A DNA stretch of 52,309 nt from Candidatus Methanomethylophilaceae archaeon (GCA_017935945.1 JAGBGN010000119.1:1-52309), one strand, 5' to 3'. Numbered from the stretch's first letter, positions 33,934 to 44,126 are shown. The notes: generated by a model not told the origin, from the letters alone. A program made the numbers and translations.

Positions 33934-35616
33934 ATGGACGCGACCGTTGCAATTCTCACGTTGATGGCCGGCATCGGAGTATTCCTGATTGCGTGCACTA
34001 TGCTCAGCAACAATCTGGAATCGATATGCAGCGTCAGATTGAGGAATCTGTTCGCCAAGGCTTCTGATAAGAAACTCGTCGGTGTCGGTGTAGGAACGGT
34101 TGCCACCGCAGCCATCCAAAGTTCCGGAGCCACCACCGTTCTGGTCATAGGATTCGTAAACGCAGGTATAATGTCGTTGACACTGGCAGCGGCTGTCATC
34201 TATGGTGCCAACATCGGAACCACGATTACGGCACAGATAGTCGCTTTGGGTCTGATGGGTGGGGGAACGATATCCATAACCTTGATTTTCTCCGCGCTCG
34301 CAGGTGTCGGTGCGTTCATGAACGCATATGCCAAGAAGGACAAGACCAAGAAGATCGGAGCGATCATCACCGCTTTCGGTCTTCTGTTCATCGGTTTGAA
34401 CATGATGAGCGATGCAATGTCCGGATTCGCGGAGATGGAGCCTGTCAAGGAGTTCCTTGCAAGCATCCACAACCTGATCCTCCTGGTGATTATCGGGGCA
34501 TTGTTGACCGCCATCGTCCAGAGCTCTTCTGTGGTGACGTCGATTGTCATCACCATGCTGTTCACCGGTCTGATTGATCTCCAGCAGGGTATCTACTTGA
34601 CGATGGGATCGAACATCGGATCCTGTGTCGTGGCGATGATGGCCGGATTCAGCAGTGGTACGAACGCAAAGCGTACCGCGTTGATCCACCTTCTGTTCAA
34701 CATCACGGGTGTGACGATTTTCGTCATCGCTGGATACATAATGGGATTCGTATCTGGTGGTTCACTCACCTATGCATCGCTGTTCTCCTCTGCGTTCCCG
34801 CTTCCGGAGACACAGCTTGCTATGTTCCACACTATATTCAACGTCATCACCGTCATCATCATGTTGCCGTTGACCGAACGTCTGATCAAGGTGGTCATGC
34901 GCTTGATTCCTGACAAGGAGGTCCCTCCTGAGAAGGCAGAAGCACCCAAGCTGTTCTATGTGGATGACCACATGCTCAAGACTCCCGCCATCGCTGTTGG
35001 AGAGGTGAAGAACGAGATCATGAACATGGGAAGGATCGCGATAGGCAATTTCAACCGTTCATGCAAGATGATCCTCAACCTGGACCTGTCCGAGAAGGAG
35101 GATTTCATCAGGGTGGAGAAGCAGTTGAACTACACCAACAAGCAACTCACCCGTTTCCTTGCTAAGTTGACGAAATGCGAACTTAGTTCCGAGGATGTGG
35201 CATACGTCACCACAGCGTTCCGTACAGTGAATGATATCGAGAGGATCGGTGATTATGCGGAGAACATCGTCGGATATGCCGAGAAGCTTGAGACATCTGG
35301 AGGCTCGTTCTCCCATGATGCTCATGTGGACATCGAGGATGCGTGTGCCCGTATCAACACCCTTTTCGAGAAGTCCTTGGAGGCGTACGCCGAATCCAGT
35401 CGTGACATGGTCAAGGAGGCGCATGCCATCGAGCAGGAGATCGACATCATCACGACAACCATGGCTGAGAAGCACATCGAGAGGCTCAACATGGGCATAT
35501 GTACCGCAGAGGTAGGTGCCGAGTACCTTGCTCTCGCTTCGGATATGGAGAGGATTGCGGACCATATATACAATGTCGCCAAGTCCGTGAAGTCCTCTGA
35601 TAAACCGGTAGTCTAA
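33934..35616 (+). CDS. Na/Pi cotransporter family protein with C-terminal PhoU-like domain
   Basis: 560 residues. The membrane part (about 1-320) has two inverted repeats with the family QSS motifs: AAIQSSGATTVLVIGFVNAG and AIVQSSSVVTSIVITML, plus YGANIGTTITAQI and GSNIGSCVVAMMAG. This is the NptA/PiT-II type sodium-dependent phosphate transporter. A PhoU-like helical domain follows (about 345-555: YTNKQLTRFLAKL, RTVNDIERIGDYAENI, ASDMERIADHIYNVAKSV), probably controlling transport. The TATA-like box about 30 nt upstream implies a leaderless mRNA. TAA stop. Confidence 0.95.
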   Translation: MDATVAILTLMAGIGVFLIACTMLSNNLESICSVRLRNLFAKASDKKLVGVGVGTVATAAIQSSGATTVLVIGFVNAGIMSLTLAAAVIYGANIGTTITAQIVALGLMGGGTISITLIFSALAGVGAFMNAYAKKDKTKKIGAIITAFGLLFIGLNMMSDAMSGFAEMEPVKEFLASIHNLILLVIIGALLTAIVQSSSVVTSIVITMLFTGLIDLQQGIYLTMGSNIGSCVVAMMAGFSSGTNAKRTALIHLLFNITGVTIFVIAGYIMGFVSGGSLTYASLFSSAFPLPETQLAMFHTIFNVITVIIMLPLTERLIKVVMRLIPDKEVPPEKAEAPKLFYVDDHMLKTPAIAVGEVKNEIMNMGRIAIGNFNRSCKMILNLDLSEKEDFIRVEKQLNYTNKQLTRFLAKLTKCELSSEDVAYVTTAFRTVNDIERIGDYAENIVGYAEKLETSGGSFSHDAHVDIEDACARINTLFEKSLEAYAESSRDMVKEAHAIEQEIDIITTTMAEKHIERLNMGICTAEVGAEYLALASDMERIADHIYNVAKSVKSSDKPVV

Positions 35617-35624
35617 TCGTCATT

Positions 35625-35645
35625 CCGGGATGGGTTCCATCCCGG
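35625..35645 (+). terminator. Terminator after the Na/Pi transporter gene
   Basis: Perfect 9-bp stem CCGGGATGG / CCATCCCGG with a 3-nt loop, 8 nt after the stop, followed by a T-rich stretch. The rest of the 189-nt gap to the next gene holds nothing I can support. Confidence 0.7.
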
Positions 35646-35805
35646 GTGACATTTCATTTCAAACGATTTCCATCCAGACGGTCTTTTCTTGTTCGGAGTT
35701 GTGGCATTATCGATTGCGGGTGCAGTATGGATTGTCATCCGGTTCGATAAACCATCGTTCCCGATAGGTGGCGGGTAGAACAAATACGGGGCGTAGATGC
35801 CGGAG

Positions 35806-36264
35806 TCACATCTTCATGAGGTCGACCATGGCCACGTTCTCCAGTGCCTGATCCACCGGTGGCAGGAAGCAGCTCCTCAATCCGAGCTTCTCGCATTTCC
35901 ATTCGGTGGGTTCGTAGAGGGAGTCGTCCCTGACCATGCCTATCTCATCCAGATGCGGGTCGTCGACATCGATGAGCAATGCCACGTACTCGTCTCTCCC
36001 CTCCTTCGGCTTCATTTTGGAGAGTGCTTTCCCGATCTGCCTCTCCCATGCGCAGTACAGGAGTATCTCCGTAAGGATGGTTTTGGACCTGTTGGTACCG
36101 TTGGAGAACGCCCTCTCGGCATGCATGACTGCGGACATAACATGTTCCCTTCCGCATACCATGTCGGGATCCATCAGGACCACATCCCCTCCTAGGGAGG
36201 TGAAGTGTGCGACAAGGTCCTCGAATGGTACGGGCCCGCGAATGCCGATGAGTTCGGTGTCCAT
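35806..36264 (-). CDS. cgi121: KEOPS complex subunit Cgi121
   Basis: 152 residues. Binds tRNA for the KEOPS machinery that makes t6A at position 37 of ANN-decoding tRNAs. Core family block: REHVMSAVMHAERAFSNGTNRSKTILTEILLYCAWERQIGKALSKM, with the conserved arginine-rich helix and DPHLDEIG near the end. Length is normal. Divergent from thrB with a 75-nt spacer. KEOPS genes are archaeal/eukaryotic markers. Confidence 0.88.
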   Translation of the reverse strand: MDTELIGIRGPVPFEDLVAHFTSLGGDVVLMDPDMVCGREHVMSAVMHAERAFSNGTNRSKTILTEILLYCAWERQIGKALSKMKPKEGRDEYVALLIDVDDPHLDEIGMVRDDSLYEPTEWKCEKLGLRSCFLPPVDQALENVAMVDLMKM

Positions 36265-36339
36265 GTCAGTGAATCGAACGCGTGTCTAAAAACCTTTATG
36301 AGTGGGTGGGGGGTTAGCCCGTCCGGAACACGTGAGCCT

Positions 36340-37272
36340 ATGAGCGACGAATGGATCAGTATCGCAGCACCTGCCACGACATCTAACATCGGGGCGGGTT
36401 TCGACATCTTCGGACTTGCATTGAAGGAGCCCTACGACATAATCGAGGGTCGCAGGATAGAATCCGGCATCATCATCTCTGAAATATCCGGACCCGGTTC
36501 CGAGGGAATCCCCACGGATCCCGAGAAGAACTCCGTCAGTATCGCAGCAGCTGAGGTTCTCAGGAGATGCGAGGCTGATTTCGGTATCGAGATTAAGATC
36601 AAGAAGGGCATCAGGCCCTGCAGCGGTATCGGTTCCTCTGGAGCATCTGCAGCTGGTGGAGCATACCTCGCACACATACTCTGTGGAGAGAAGCTCAGTC
36701 CCACCGAGGTCGTACTCTGTGCGGCACATGCAGAGAATGTGACTTCTGGAGGATTCCATGCCGACAACGTCGCACCCTGTGTGCTTGGCGGTTTCACAAT
36801 GATAAGGTCCTACGAGCCCTTCGAGGTCATAACCATCACACCTCCCGAGGAACTCGGAGTTGTGGTCGCCATGCCCGATGTGCTTGTCGCCACGAAGGAG
36901 TCCAGAGCGGTGCTCCCCCAGGAGGTCTCTGTCAGGGATCTCGTGTTCCATGTCGGGAACGCATCCTGTCTTGTGTATGCCATGATGACTGGTGACCTCG
37001 GACTCATCGGAAGGTCCGTTAAGGATGCGATCTTCGAGCCTGCAAGGGCCAAGCTCGTACCCTACCTCAAGGAGGCGGAGGCCGTGGCAATGTCCCATGG
37101 CGCACTCGTATCCTTCCTGGGCGGGTCCGGACCCTGTATCATTTCATTCTACGATAAGAGCTCCCATAACGGTGAGGCCATTGCGGACAGCATAAAGGCC
37201 CTCTACGCCGAGAACGATATGGGATGCGAGACTTGGATCACCGAGTGCGGAACCGGTTGCAAGAGGATTTAA
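36340..37272 (+). CDS. thrB: Homoserine kinase ThrB
   Basis: 310 residues, GHMP kinase phosphorylating homoserine. Motif 1 ISIAAPATTSNIGAGFDIFG, ATP-binding motif 2 IRPCSGIGSSGASAAGGAYL, motif 3 ALVSFLGGSGPCIISFY. ATG 36340 is chosen as the family start. A TATA-like stretch (tctaaaaacctt, about 36286-36297) lies upstream. 1 nt separates its TAA from thrC, so the two form an operon for the last two steps to threonine. Confidence 0.95.
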   Translation: MSDEWISIAAPATTSNIGAGFDIFGLALKEPYDIIEGRRIESGIIISEISGPGSEGIPTDPEKNSVSIAAAEVLRRCEADFGIEIKIKKGIRPCSGIGSSGASAAGGAYLAHILCGEKLSPTEVVLCAAHAENVTSGGFHADNVAPCVLGGFTMIRSYEPFEVITITPPEELGVVVAMPDVLVATKESRAVLPQEVSVRDLVFHVGNASCLVYAMMTGDLGLIGRSVKDAIFEPARAKLVPYLKEAEAVAMSHGALVSFLGGSGPCIISFYDKSSHNGEAIADSIKALYAENDMGCETWITECGTGCKRI

Positions 37273-37273
37273 A

Positions 37274-38491
37274 ATGGCAGCACACAGAGTTGTTTGTTGG
37301 GATTGCGGGGTCGAGGTCAACGACCCCTATGTGAACACCTGCCCCAGGTGTGGCGGTCTCCTGACCGTCAAGATGGAGCTTGAGAAGGTCAAGGAGATGA
37401 AACCCGAGGATCTCCGCTCCACGCCCATCGGTGTATGGAGATACGCACCTTTCATGCCCGTCGATGCGGCCAACAAGGTATCCATACAGGAGGGTGGAAC
37501 CCCGTTGTACCCCACCAAGGCACTCGGTGCCGAGATCGGTGTCGAGAACACATTCGTCAAGTTCGAGGGACTCAACCCCACCGGTTCCTTCAAGGACAGG
37601 GGAATGACGATGGGTGTGTCCCATGCCAAGGAACTGGGTGCAAAGGTCGTTGGATGCGCATCCACAGGTAACACATCCGCATCCCTCGCAGCATATGCCG
37701 CCAAAGCCGGTATGAAATGCGCTGTCTTCCTCCCCTCAGGAAAGGTGGCCATGGGTAAGCTTGCACAGGCACTGTTCTTCGGAGCAAAGGTCCTGTCCGT
37801 CGACGGTAACTTCGACGATGCACTCGCACTCGCCAGGAAGATGGCTGATGAGAGGAAGCTCTACCTCCTCAACTCCATCAACCCCTACCGTCCCGAGGGT
37901 CAGAAGTCGGTCCTCTTCGAGATCATGGACCAGCTCAACTACAACGTCCCCGACAGGATCATCCTCCCCGTCGGAAATGCGGCCAACATCTGGGCTGTCT
38001 ACAAGGCACTCACCGAGCTCGAGGAGGTCGGTTGGATCGACAAGGTTCCCATGCTGACCGGAATCCAGGCAGAGGGCGCGGCACCTGTAGCATCCGCGTT
38101 CAAGGCACACACCGACGACTTCATCGCAGAGCGGAACCCCGAGACCGTCGCAACCGCGATCAGGATCGGAAACCCCGTCTCAGGAAGGAAGGCACTCAAG
38201 GCTATCTACTCCACGGGCGGATACTGCACCACCGTCACCGACGACGAGATCATCGCAGCACAGCAGCTCCTCGGAAGGAGGGAGGGTGTCTGCGTCGAGC
38301 CCGCATCCGCGGCATCCGTCGCCGGACTCAAGAAGCTCCGTGAGATGGGAGTCGTCGACAAGAGCGAGCGCGTCGTCTGCATTTGTACCGGAAACGGTCT
38401 GAAGGACCCCGATACAATCATCGACAACTGCGCACCCCCCGTCCCCTGCGGAAACTCCGTGGAGGATGTGGAGAGGATCCTCTCCCAGTGA
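37274..38491 (+). CDS. thrC: Threonine synthase ThrC
   Basis: 405 residues. PLP enzyme converting O-phosphohomoserine to threonine. A zinc-ribbon-like start (CWDCGVEV...CPRCGGLL) is typical of archaeal ThrC. PLP lysine in GLNPTGSFKDRGMTMGVSHA, phosphate loop ASTGNTSASLAAYAAKAG, and ILPVGNAANIWAVYKAL. All expected motifs are present. Cotranscribed with thrB. Confidence 0.96.
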   Translation: MAAHRVVCWDCGVEVNDPYVNTCPRCGGLLTVKMELEKVKEMKPEDLRSTPIGVWRYAPFMPVDAANKVSIQEGGTPLYPTKALGAEIGVENTFVKFEGLNPTGSFKDRGMTMGVSHAKELGAKVVGCASTGNTSASLAAYAAKAGMKCAVFLPSGKVAMGKLAQALFFGAKVLSVDGNFDDALALARKMADERKLYLLNSINPYRPEGQKSVLFEIMDQLNYNVPDRIILPVGNAANIWAVYKALTELEEVGWIDKVPMLTGIQAEGAAPVASAFKAHTDDFIAERNPETVATAIRIGNPVSGRKALKAIYSTGGYCTTVTDDEIIAAQQLLGRREGVCVEPASAASVAGLKKLREMGVVDKSERVVCICTGNGLKDPDTIIDNCAPPVPCGNSVEDVERILSQ

Positions 38492-38492
38492 T

Positions 38493-40805
38493 TCAGAAAT
38501 CGAAGAGGCTGGCCTGTCTGGGGCCGGTCTCTTCACCTTTCACCTTCTTACCCTTCTTTCCCGTGGAGTCCTGTCCGACCGGACCATCTGTGACGGGCAT
38601 CTCCACCGATTCCCCGTATTCCGCGGCCATGGCATCGAGCATCGCCTCCTCATCCTCATCGGACCATTCGGTAACGGGTGCGGGCATGCTGGTCCCACCA
38701 CCGCATTGATCGTACATGCTCTTCGCCAGCACCTTGCCGATTCCGGGCACGGCGGACAACCTGTCCACATCCATCGTGGCTATGTCCTCCTTCGTGCGGA
38801 TACCCATGTCGAACAGGGTCCTGGCCCTTGTACGTCCGACTCCGCGGAGGGATACAAGTTCAGACAGTTCCGCCTTGACACCGTACCTTATGCGGATGGT
38901 CAGCGGCCTTATCTCACGGACAGCATCCGGGTTGAAGATGTAGGCGATCTCGCTCATGGAGTAGATGATCCAATCCATCATGTCCACCTTGGACCTGATG
39001 TCGCCCGGACCGATGCCCATGGTGGATGTCATGACATCCTCAGGTACCTCCTCGATCCAGTCATTGACCACCATCGCTGATTTCAGGTCGCTCTTGAAGA
39101 AATCATAGATGTAATCGTCTATATCGTCCGGATCCACTAGGAGTTCGTCCTCATAGCGATCCATGAGGAGCTTTATGCGCTCTTCATCGCCCTTGCGGGG
39201 GTACATTCCAAGGACATCCGGAGTCATAGCAGCTGCGATGAGTATCAGCATCGGATCTGTATCGTCCCTTATCCTCATCACGGCATCCCTGAGTATGGAT
39301 GCGGATACGGGGTCTATGTAGAGGTCGGATACCCTCTTTCCGAACGGCTGTATGGAGATGGTGTCCCCGACTACGGACACCATGTCCTCATCGGCCAGGA
39401 ACTGGACGACGTTACTCACGACACTCTCCACGCCGAGGAGTTGCGAGACGGTACCGAAGAACGTATCCCTCAGGAAATCGACGATGGACTCCTCTGAATC
39501 CGCATCCCCTGTGGCGATGAGTCCGAGTATGTGGCTACGCAGGACCCTGTCGTTGAACAGCTTGGATGTCAGCCTTTCCGTGTCGTGATGGATGTAGTCT
39601 TCGAACAGATGGTCCATGAACTCCTCCGACTTGGCGATGAGGACCGCCTCGCCGTATGGGTCGTATCCAGGTCTCCCGGCACGTCCGCACATCTGTTTGA
39701 TCTCCATGACCGGTAGCGGCGTGTTCCCGGAATTGGCCTCGAACCTCGCGGTATCCCTTATGATAACACGTCTGGCCGGGAGGTTGATGCCAGCAGCCAG
39801 TGTGGGTGTGGCGATGATGCACTTGATCGTACCGGCACGGAACCCCTCCTCCACGAACTTCCTCTGCCTGTAAGTGAGTCCAGCGTTGTGGAAGGCCACA
39901 CCGCCTGAGATGCAGTCAGCGAGCTTCTTGCCGGTGGATGTCGATTCGGCGTCACCTTCCAGTATCTTCCTCTCAGCAGTGGTGAGTTCCCTTCCGGATA
40001 TCTTCGCCATCTTCTTGGAGAAGTCCACGGCGAGGGATTCGGTTGAACGACGGGCATTGACGAAAACGAGGCTCTGCCCCCCATCCTCGACGGCTTGCTT
40101 GACCAAGTGCCAGATGTCGGGTTTGGGATCGGGTATGTCCCTGGTGCTCCCGTCATCGAAGCGGATGGAACCGTCGAAGTACACACCTTCTTTCAGGGGG
40201 ATGGGGCGCCATGTACTGGTTACCAACTCTGCATTCAACCATTCGGCAAGGTCCTGTGCGTTGGATATGGTCGCCGACAGTGCTATGACCTGGAGTGAGC
40301 TGTTGCGTCTCATCAGTTTGGTGATGGCGACCTCCAGGGTGGGCCCCCTACCCGGGTCGTGGATCATGTGGATCTCATCGGCTATCACCAGACCGACGTC
40401 GTCCATCCAGCGGCTCCCATGTCTGATCATGGAATCCGCCTTCTCGGATGTGGCCACGACCACGTTGGCGTTCTCCAGTCCACGGTCCTCGGAATCAAGG
40501 TCGCCCGTGCTCAGATGTGCCCTGACACCGAGGTCGGAGAACCTGTCGAAATCATCCTTCTTCTCGGATGCTAGGGCCTTGAGTGGAACTATGTAGAGGA
40601 CCTTCCGGCCCTGTTCCACGGTTTTGAGAGCCGGTACGTATCCGATTAGTGATTTCCCACTGGCAGTGGGTATGGCGGCCACGAGGTTGCGACCGGTAAG
40701 GGCAATCGGGATGGCTTCGGCTTGCGGGGGATGGAGGACCTCGAATCCTACGGATTGCAGTGCCCCCGCTATCCTCTCCGATACATCCAGTTCATCGATC
40801 CTCAT
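38493..40805 (-). CDS. hel308: Ski2-like DNA helicase, Hel308 type
   Basis: 770 residues, superfamily 2 helicase unwinding stalled forks. RecA-like domain 1: motif I AIPTASGKSLIGYVPAL, IVPLKALASEK, DEIH in IADEIHMIHDPGRG, motif III ALSATISN. Domain 2: FVNARRSTESLAVDF, TPTLAAGINLPARRVII, QMCGRAGRPGYDPYGEA. Then the winged helix, ratchet and a C-terminal HhH domain (VSLRGVGRTRARTLFDMG, LSAVPGIGKVLAKSMYDQ). It ends with QASLFDF, a PIP-like peptide of the type that binds PCNA. Convergent with thrC. Confidence 0.93.
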   Translation of the reverse strand: MRIDELDVSERIAGALQSVGFEVLHPPQAEAIPIALTGRNLVAAIPTASGKSLIGYVPALKTVEQGRKVLYIVPLKALASEKKDDFDRFSDLGVRAHLSTGDLDSEDRGLENANVVVATSEKADSMIRHGSRWMDDVGLVIADEIHMIHDPGRGPTLEVAITKLMRRNSSLQVIALSATISNAQDLAEWLNAELVTSTWRPIPLKEGVYFDGSIRFDDGSTRDIPDPKPDIWHLVKQAVEDGGQSLVFVNARRSTESLAVDFSKKMAKISGRELTTAERKILEGDAESTSTGKKLADCISGGVAFHNAGLTYRQRKFVEEGFRAGTIKCIIATPTLAAGINLPARRVIIRDTARFEANSGNTPLPVMEIKQMCGRAGRPGYDPYGEAVLIAKSEEFMDHLFEDYIHHDTERLTSKLFNDRVLRSHILGLIATGDADSEESIVDFLRDTFFGTVSQLLGVESVVSNVVQFLADEDMVSVVGDTISIQPFGKRVSDLYIDPVSASILRDAVMRIRDDTDPMLILIAAAMTPDVLGMYPRKGDEERIKLLMDRYEDELLVDPDDIDDYIYDFFKSDLKSAMVVNDWIEEVPEDVMTSTMGIGPGDIRSKVDMMDWIIYSMSEIAYIFNPDAVREIRPLTIRIRYGVKAELSELVSLRGVGRTRARTLFDMGIRTKEDIATMDVDRLSAVPGIGKVLAKSMYDQCGGGTSMPAPVTEWSDEDEEAMLDAMAAEYGESVEMPVTDGPVGQDSTGKKGKKVKGEETGPRQASLFDF

Positions 40806-40891
40806 GCTTGTCGGCCCCCGTAGAACAATCCTATGTCCAGTTGGTTTAAAGCATCCTCACATTTATAAAGAGCCTTCTTATCAGGACGCGT

Positions 40892-41968
40892 ATGCGGTCC
40901 AAACTTATGTCATGTCTGGCACTGGCTTCCGCACTGACGGTCCTGTTGGCTCCCGTGGTGGCGGATGGCTCCGATGCCGTGGAAGGCAGTTTCTACATCG
41001 ATCAGTTGGATTCCAACGGTCTCTGTGTGTACAACGAGTTGGACTGTCTGATTTCCAACTACGAATCCAATGTCACCATGAGCGTCAAGTTCGAACACCC
41101 CGTACTCTTCGAGACGGAGGACGCCGCCAGGGAATATGCTCAATCCACTGTGAGTGATGCGCTGGTAGCCAAGTATCTCAGCAGCCCAATGATCGTCCAC
41201 CTCTGGGATCTGCCCGTCACGGATGTCATCATCACCGAGACGCTGTCCAAGTCACAGGTTTCCGGAGGGGTGACCGGGACATACTGGTCCATCACCCAGG
41301 TGGCATTTGATCTGAGCATGCCCGCAGACATAACCGACGATCCCAACACATCGCAGAACGAGGTCGCCGAGATACTCGGTGACATCAAGGATGAGTGCAG
41401 GTCCATGACCGTGGCTGGAGAGGGTGCCGAAAAGGCAAGGAACATCGCATCCAAACTCTCATTCGTCAAGGTCGTGTCAGATGAGGAGGGTGTCATCAGC
41501 AACATCTACGATGCAGTCTGTCTCGGAAAGTCCTCTCCCGCTGGAATCGCCGCCGCCTACACCTACCTCTGCCAGATCAACGGACTCGATGCCGTATCCG
41601 TCGCCGGGGATGTGTACGAAGGTAGCAAGGATGGAACTGTCGGATACTGGAACGTGGTCAATGTCGATGGATGGTATGCAGTGGACGTATCATGTACGAA
41701 CAAGGGTTACGATGGAGCGGTCATGGCCGGTTCCGCAGGAGAGGTCACCAAGGACAAGACCTCTGCAGTCTACGGCATCATGCATTATGCCAACCTCGAC
41801 ATCATCATGGAGAACGACCTGTTGGCACCCAGCATCGTCAGGGAATCGTACGATTTCGAGGAAGAGGAGTCATTCCTCGACAAGTACGGATTGTACATAT
41901 TCGCTACAGCTATAACGCTGATAATCGCAGTCACTTTGTATCATGGTGTGAGAACCGGGGAACTGTGA
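40892..41968 (+). CDS. Secreted, membrane-anchored transglutaminase-like protein lacking catalytic residues
   Basis: 358 residues. Signal peptide (residues 1-25, MRSKLMSCLALASALTVLLA) and a C-terminal membrane helix (about 328-350), so a large extracytoplasmic domain. Residues about 205-275 follow the transglutaminase-like (Kyphosis/CYK3 type) pattern: GIAAAYTYLCQINGLDAVSVAG, then GYWNVVNVDGWYAVDVSC. In active relatives the first block begins with a catalytic Cys (G-x-C-x-G-Y-A) and the second with His (HAWN). Here they read SSPAGIA and GYWN; only Asp (VDVS) remains. Probably a non-catalytic binding domain. TATA-like box 40861-40870, leaderless. Confidence 0.78.
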   Translation: MRSKLMSCLALASALTVLLAPVVADGSDAVEGSFYIDQLDSNGLCVYNELDCLISNYESNVTMSVKFEHPVLFETEDAAREYAQSTVSDALVAKYLSSPMIVHLWDLPVTDVIITETLSKSQVSGGVTGTYWSITQVAFDLSMPADITDDPNTSQNEVAEILGDIKDECRSMTVAGEGAEKARNIASKLSFVKVVSDEEGVISNIYDAVCLGKSSPAGIAAAYTYLCQINGLDAVSVAGDVYEGSKDGTVGYWNVVNVDGWYAVDVSCTNKGYDGAVMAGSAGEVTKDKTSAVYGIMHYANLDIIMENDLLAPSIVRESYDFEEEESFLDKYGLYIFATAITLIIAVTLYHGVRTGEL

Positions 41969-42033
41969 TTTGAAAGAAATCATAGAAGCCTTTTTATAAA
42001 AGAACAAAACTAGTATAAACAAATGGGGTAGAA

Positions 42034-44115
42034 ATGACAGAAAAAGAGAACGTAAGGAGGTCGGCAACAACCGTTGAGGAGTGGGCGGATTTGCAGACCT
42101 TCGAGTCCACTGCCGACATCGATATACCTGACCTCATGGCAGACCGTGTCATCGGCCAGGAAGAGGCGGTCGAGGTCATGAAGAAGGCCGCTTCCCAGAA
42201 GAGGCATGTCATGCTTATCGGTGAGCCCGGTACTGGAAAATCGATGCTTGCCAATTCAATGGTGGAATACCTCCCCAAGGAGGAGATGCAGGATATCGTG
42301 GCCTATCACAATCCTGAGGACTTCAACGAACCCCGCATCAGGACATTCCCTGCAGGAAAGGGGAAGGCCATCGTTGCCGAGCAGAAAGCGGCTGCAGCCG
42401 CCCAGAAGAATCAGAAGAACTCGCTGTGGGTCTATGCGATAATCGGAATCGTGATGATCGGACTCCTTTCAGCGATAATGTTCAACAATTTCACGATCGC
42501 ACTCATGGCCATCATGGGAGCATTCCTCATAATCATGCTCTTCAGGAATCCGATGCAGCAGAGGAACGAGGTAGCAATCGTTCCCAAGGTCATCGTCGGT
42601 CATGATCCGAACGACATGCCACCGTTCGTGGATGCCACCGGTACCCATGCAGGAGCACTCCTGGGAGACGTCAGGCACGACCCCTTCCAGTCCGGAGGTC
42701 TCGAGACCCCGTCTCACGACAGGATCGAGGCAGGTTGTATCCACAAGGCCAACAAGGGAGTCCTCTACATCGACGAGATGAACATGCTGAGGATGGAATC
42801 CCAGCAGGCACTCCTCACAGCCATGCAGGAGAAGAAGATGTCCATCACAGGACAGTCTGAGCGCTCCTCCGGTGCACTCGTCAAGTCCGAACCTGTCCCC
42901 TGCGACTTCATCCTCGTTTGTGCAGGTAACCTGGATGCACTCCAGGGAATGCATCCCGCACTCAGGTCCAGGATCAGGGGATACGGATACGAGGTCTACA
43001 TGAAGAGCACCATGCCCGACACCGATGAGAACCGTGACAGGATCACAAGGTTCGTTGCCCAGGAGGTCAGGAAGGACGGTAAGATCCCCCACTTCGACAA
43101 GTACGCAGTCGGTGAGATCCTCAGGGAGGCCCAGCGCCGTTCCGGCAAGAAGGGCGAGATCACCCTCAGGATGAGGGAGCTCGGTGGACTCATACGCATC
43201 TCCGGTGACATCGCCGTTCAGAGGGGAGCAGCCCTCGTCAGTGCACAGGATGTCATGACCGCAAGGTACACCGCCCGCAGTCTCGAGCAGCAGATCTCCG
43301 ATGAGCACATCGTCGGTCTCAAGAGATACGAGATGTTCAGGAACGAGGGTGAGGCGGTCGGTCTCATCAACGGACTTGCAGTTCTCTCCAACAGCAACAA
43401 CATGTCCGAGATGTCCGGAATGGTGATGCCGCTTGCAGCAGAGGTCACCCCCGCACAGAGTGAGAAGGGCGGACGCATAATCGCAACCGGTCAGCTGGGA
43501 ACGATCGCCAAGGAGGCCGTCGACAACATCTCCGCAGTGATCAAGAAGTATGCAGCCACGAACCTGTCCGAGCGTGACATACACCTCCAGTACGTTGGTG
43601 CATACAACGGGGTCGATGGAGACAGTGCATCCATCACGATGTCCACCGTCATCGTCTCCGCGCTCGAGGAGATACCGATCCGCCAGGACCTTGCTATGAC
43701 CGGATCCCTGAGTGTCAGGGGAAAGGTCATGCCCATCGGTGGTGCGACCGCCAAACTGGAGGCAGCTGCCGAGTCCGGTATCAAGATCGCACTCATTCCC
43801 AAGGACAATGCAAAGGATGTCATGATCGACAGGAAGTACTACGACATGATGGAGATCTACACAGTGGAGACCCTCCGTGATGTGTTCGAGTACGCATTCG
43901 TCGATTGTCCCAAGAAGCAGCAGTATATGGACCTGCTCCTGCCCCTCAACGAGGGCGGTGTGTCCACTGCCAAGAAGATCGAGCCTCCGAAGGATTTCAT
44001 TCCTCCGGAGAAGCCCGCACAGGTTGAGCCTGAACCCGAGCCCGAGATCGTGGCCTTCGAGGAACCCAAGGAAGAGAGGGTCGTCGAGGTCGAGGTCGAA
44101 GTGGAAGGTTACTGA
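42034..44115 (+). CDS. lonB: Archaeal membrane-anchored Lon protease LonB
   Basis: 693 residues. AAA+ domain: Walker A LIGEPGTGKSMLANSMVEYL, two membrane helices inserted after it (about 130-172, WVYAIIGIVMIGLLSAIMF), Walker B GVLYIDEMNML, sensor region. C-terminal protease domain with the Ser-Lys dyad S531 (VDGDSASITMS) and K574 (PIGGATAKLEA), 43 residues apart as in Lon. The extra tail (655-693) is acidic and proline-rich (EKPAQVEPEPEPE). ATP-dependent degradation of membrane and soluble proteins. TATA-like box 41991-42000; a short leader. Confidence 0.97.
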   Translation: MTEKENVRRSATTVEEWADLQTFESTADIDIPDLMADRVIGQEEAVEVMKKAASQKRHVMLIGEPGTGKSMLANSMVEYLPKEEMQDIVAYHNPEDFNEPRIRTFPAGKGKAIVAEQKAAAAAQKNQKNSLWVYAIIGIVMIGLLSAIMFNNFTIALMAIMGAFLIIMLFRNPMQQRNEVAIVPKVIVGHDPNDMPPFVDATGTHAGALLGDVRHDPFQSGGLETPSHDRIEAGCIHKANKGVLYIDEMNMLRMESQQALLTAMQEKKMSITGQSERSSGALVKSEPVPCDFILVCAGNLDALQGMHPALRSRIRGYGYEVYMKSTMPDTDENRDRITRFVAQEVRKDGKIPHFDKYAVGEILREAQRRSGKKGEITLRMRELGGLIRISGDIAVQRGAALVSAQDVMTARYTARSLEQQISDEHIVGLKRYEMFRNEGEAVGLINGLAVLSNSNNMSEMSGMVMPLAAEVTPAQSEKGGRIIATGQLGTIAKEAVDNISAVIKKYAATNLSERDIHLQYVGAYNGVDGDSASITMSTVIVSALEEIPIRQDLAMTGSLSVRGKVMPIGGATAKLEAAAESGIKIALIPKDNAKDVMIDRKYYDMMEIYTVETLRDVFEYAFVDCPKKQQYMDLLLPLNEGGVSTAKKIEPPKDFIPPEKPAQVEPEPEPEIVAFEEPKEERVVEVEVEVEGY

Positions 44116-44126
44116 TAACCATCAAT

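Noticed and set aside
35656-35779. Short plus-strand frame with a membrane-like stretch (GVVALSIAGAVWIVIRF)
   Set aside because: No ATG, no promoter or ribosome binding site; could be a gene remnant but cannot be supported.
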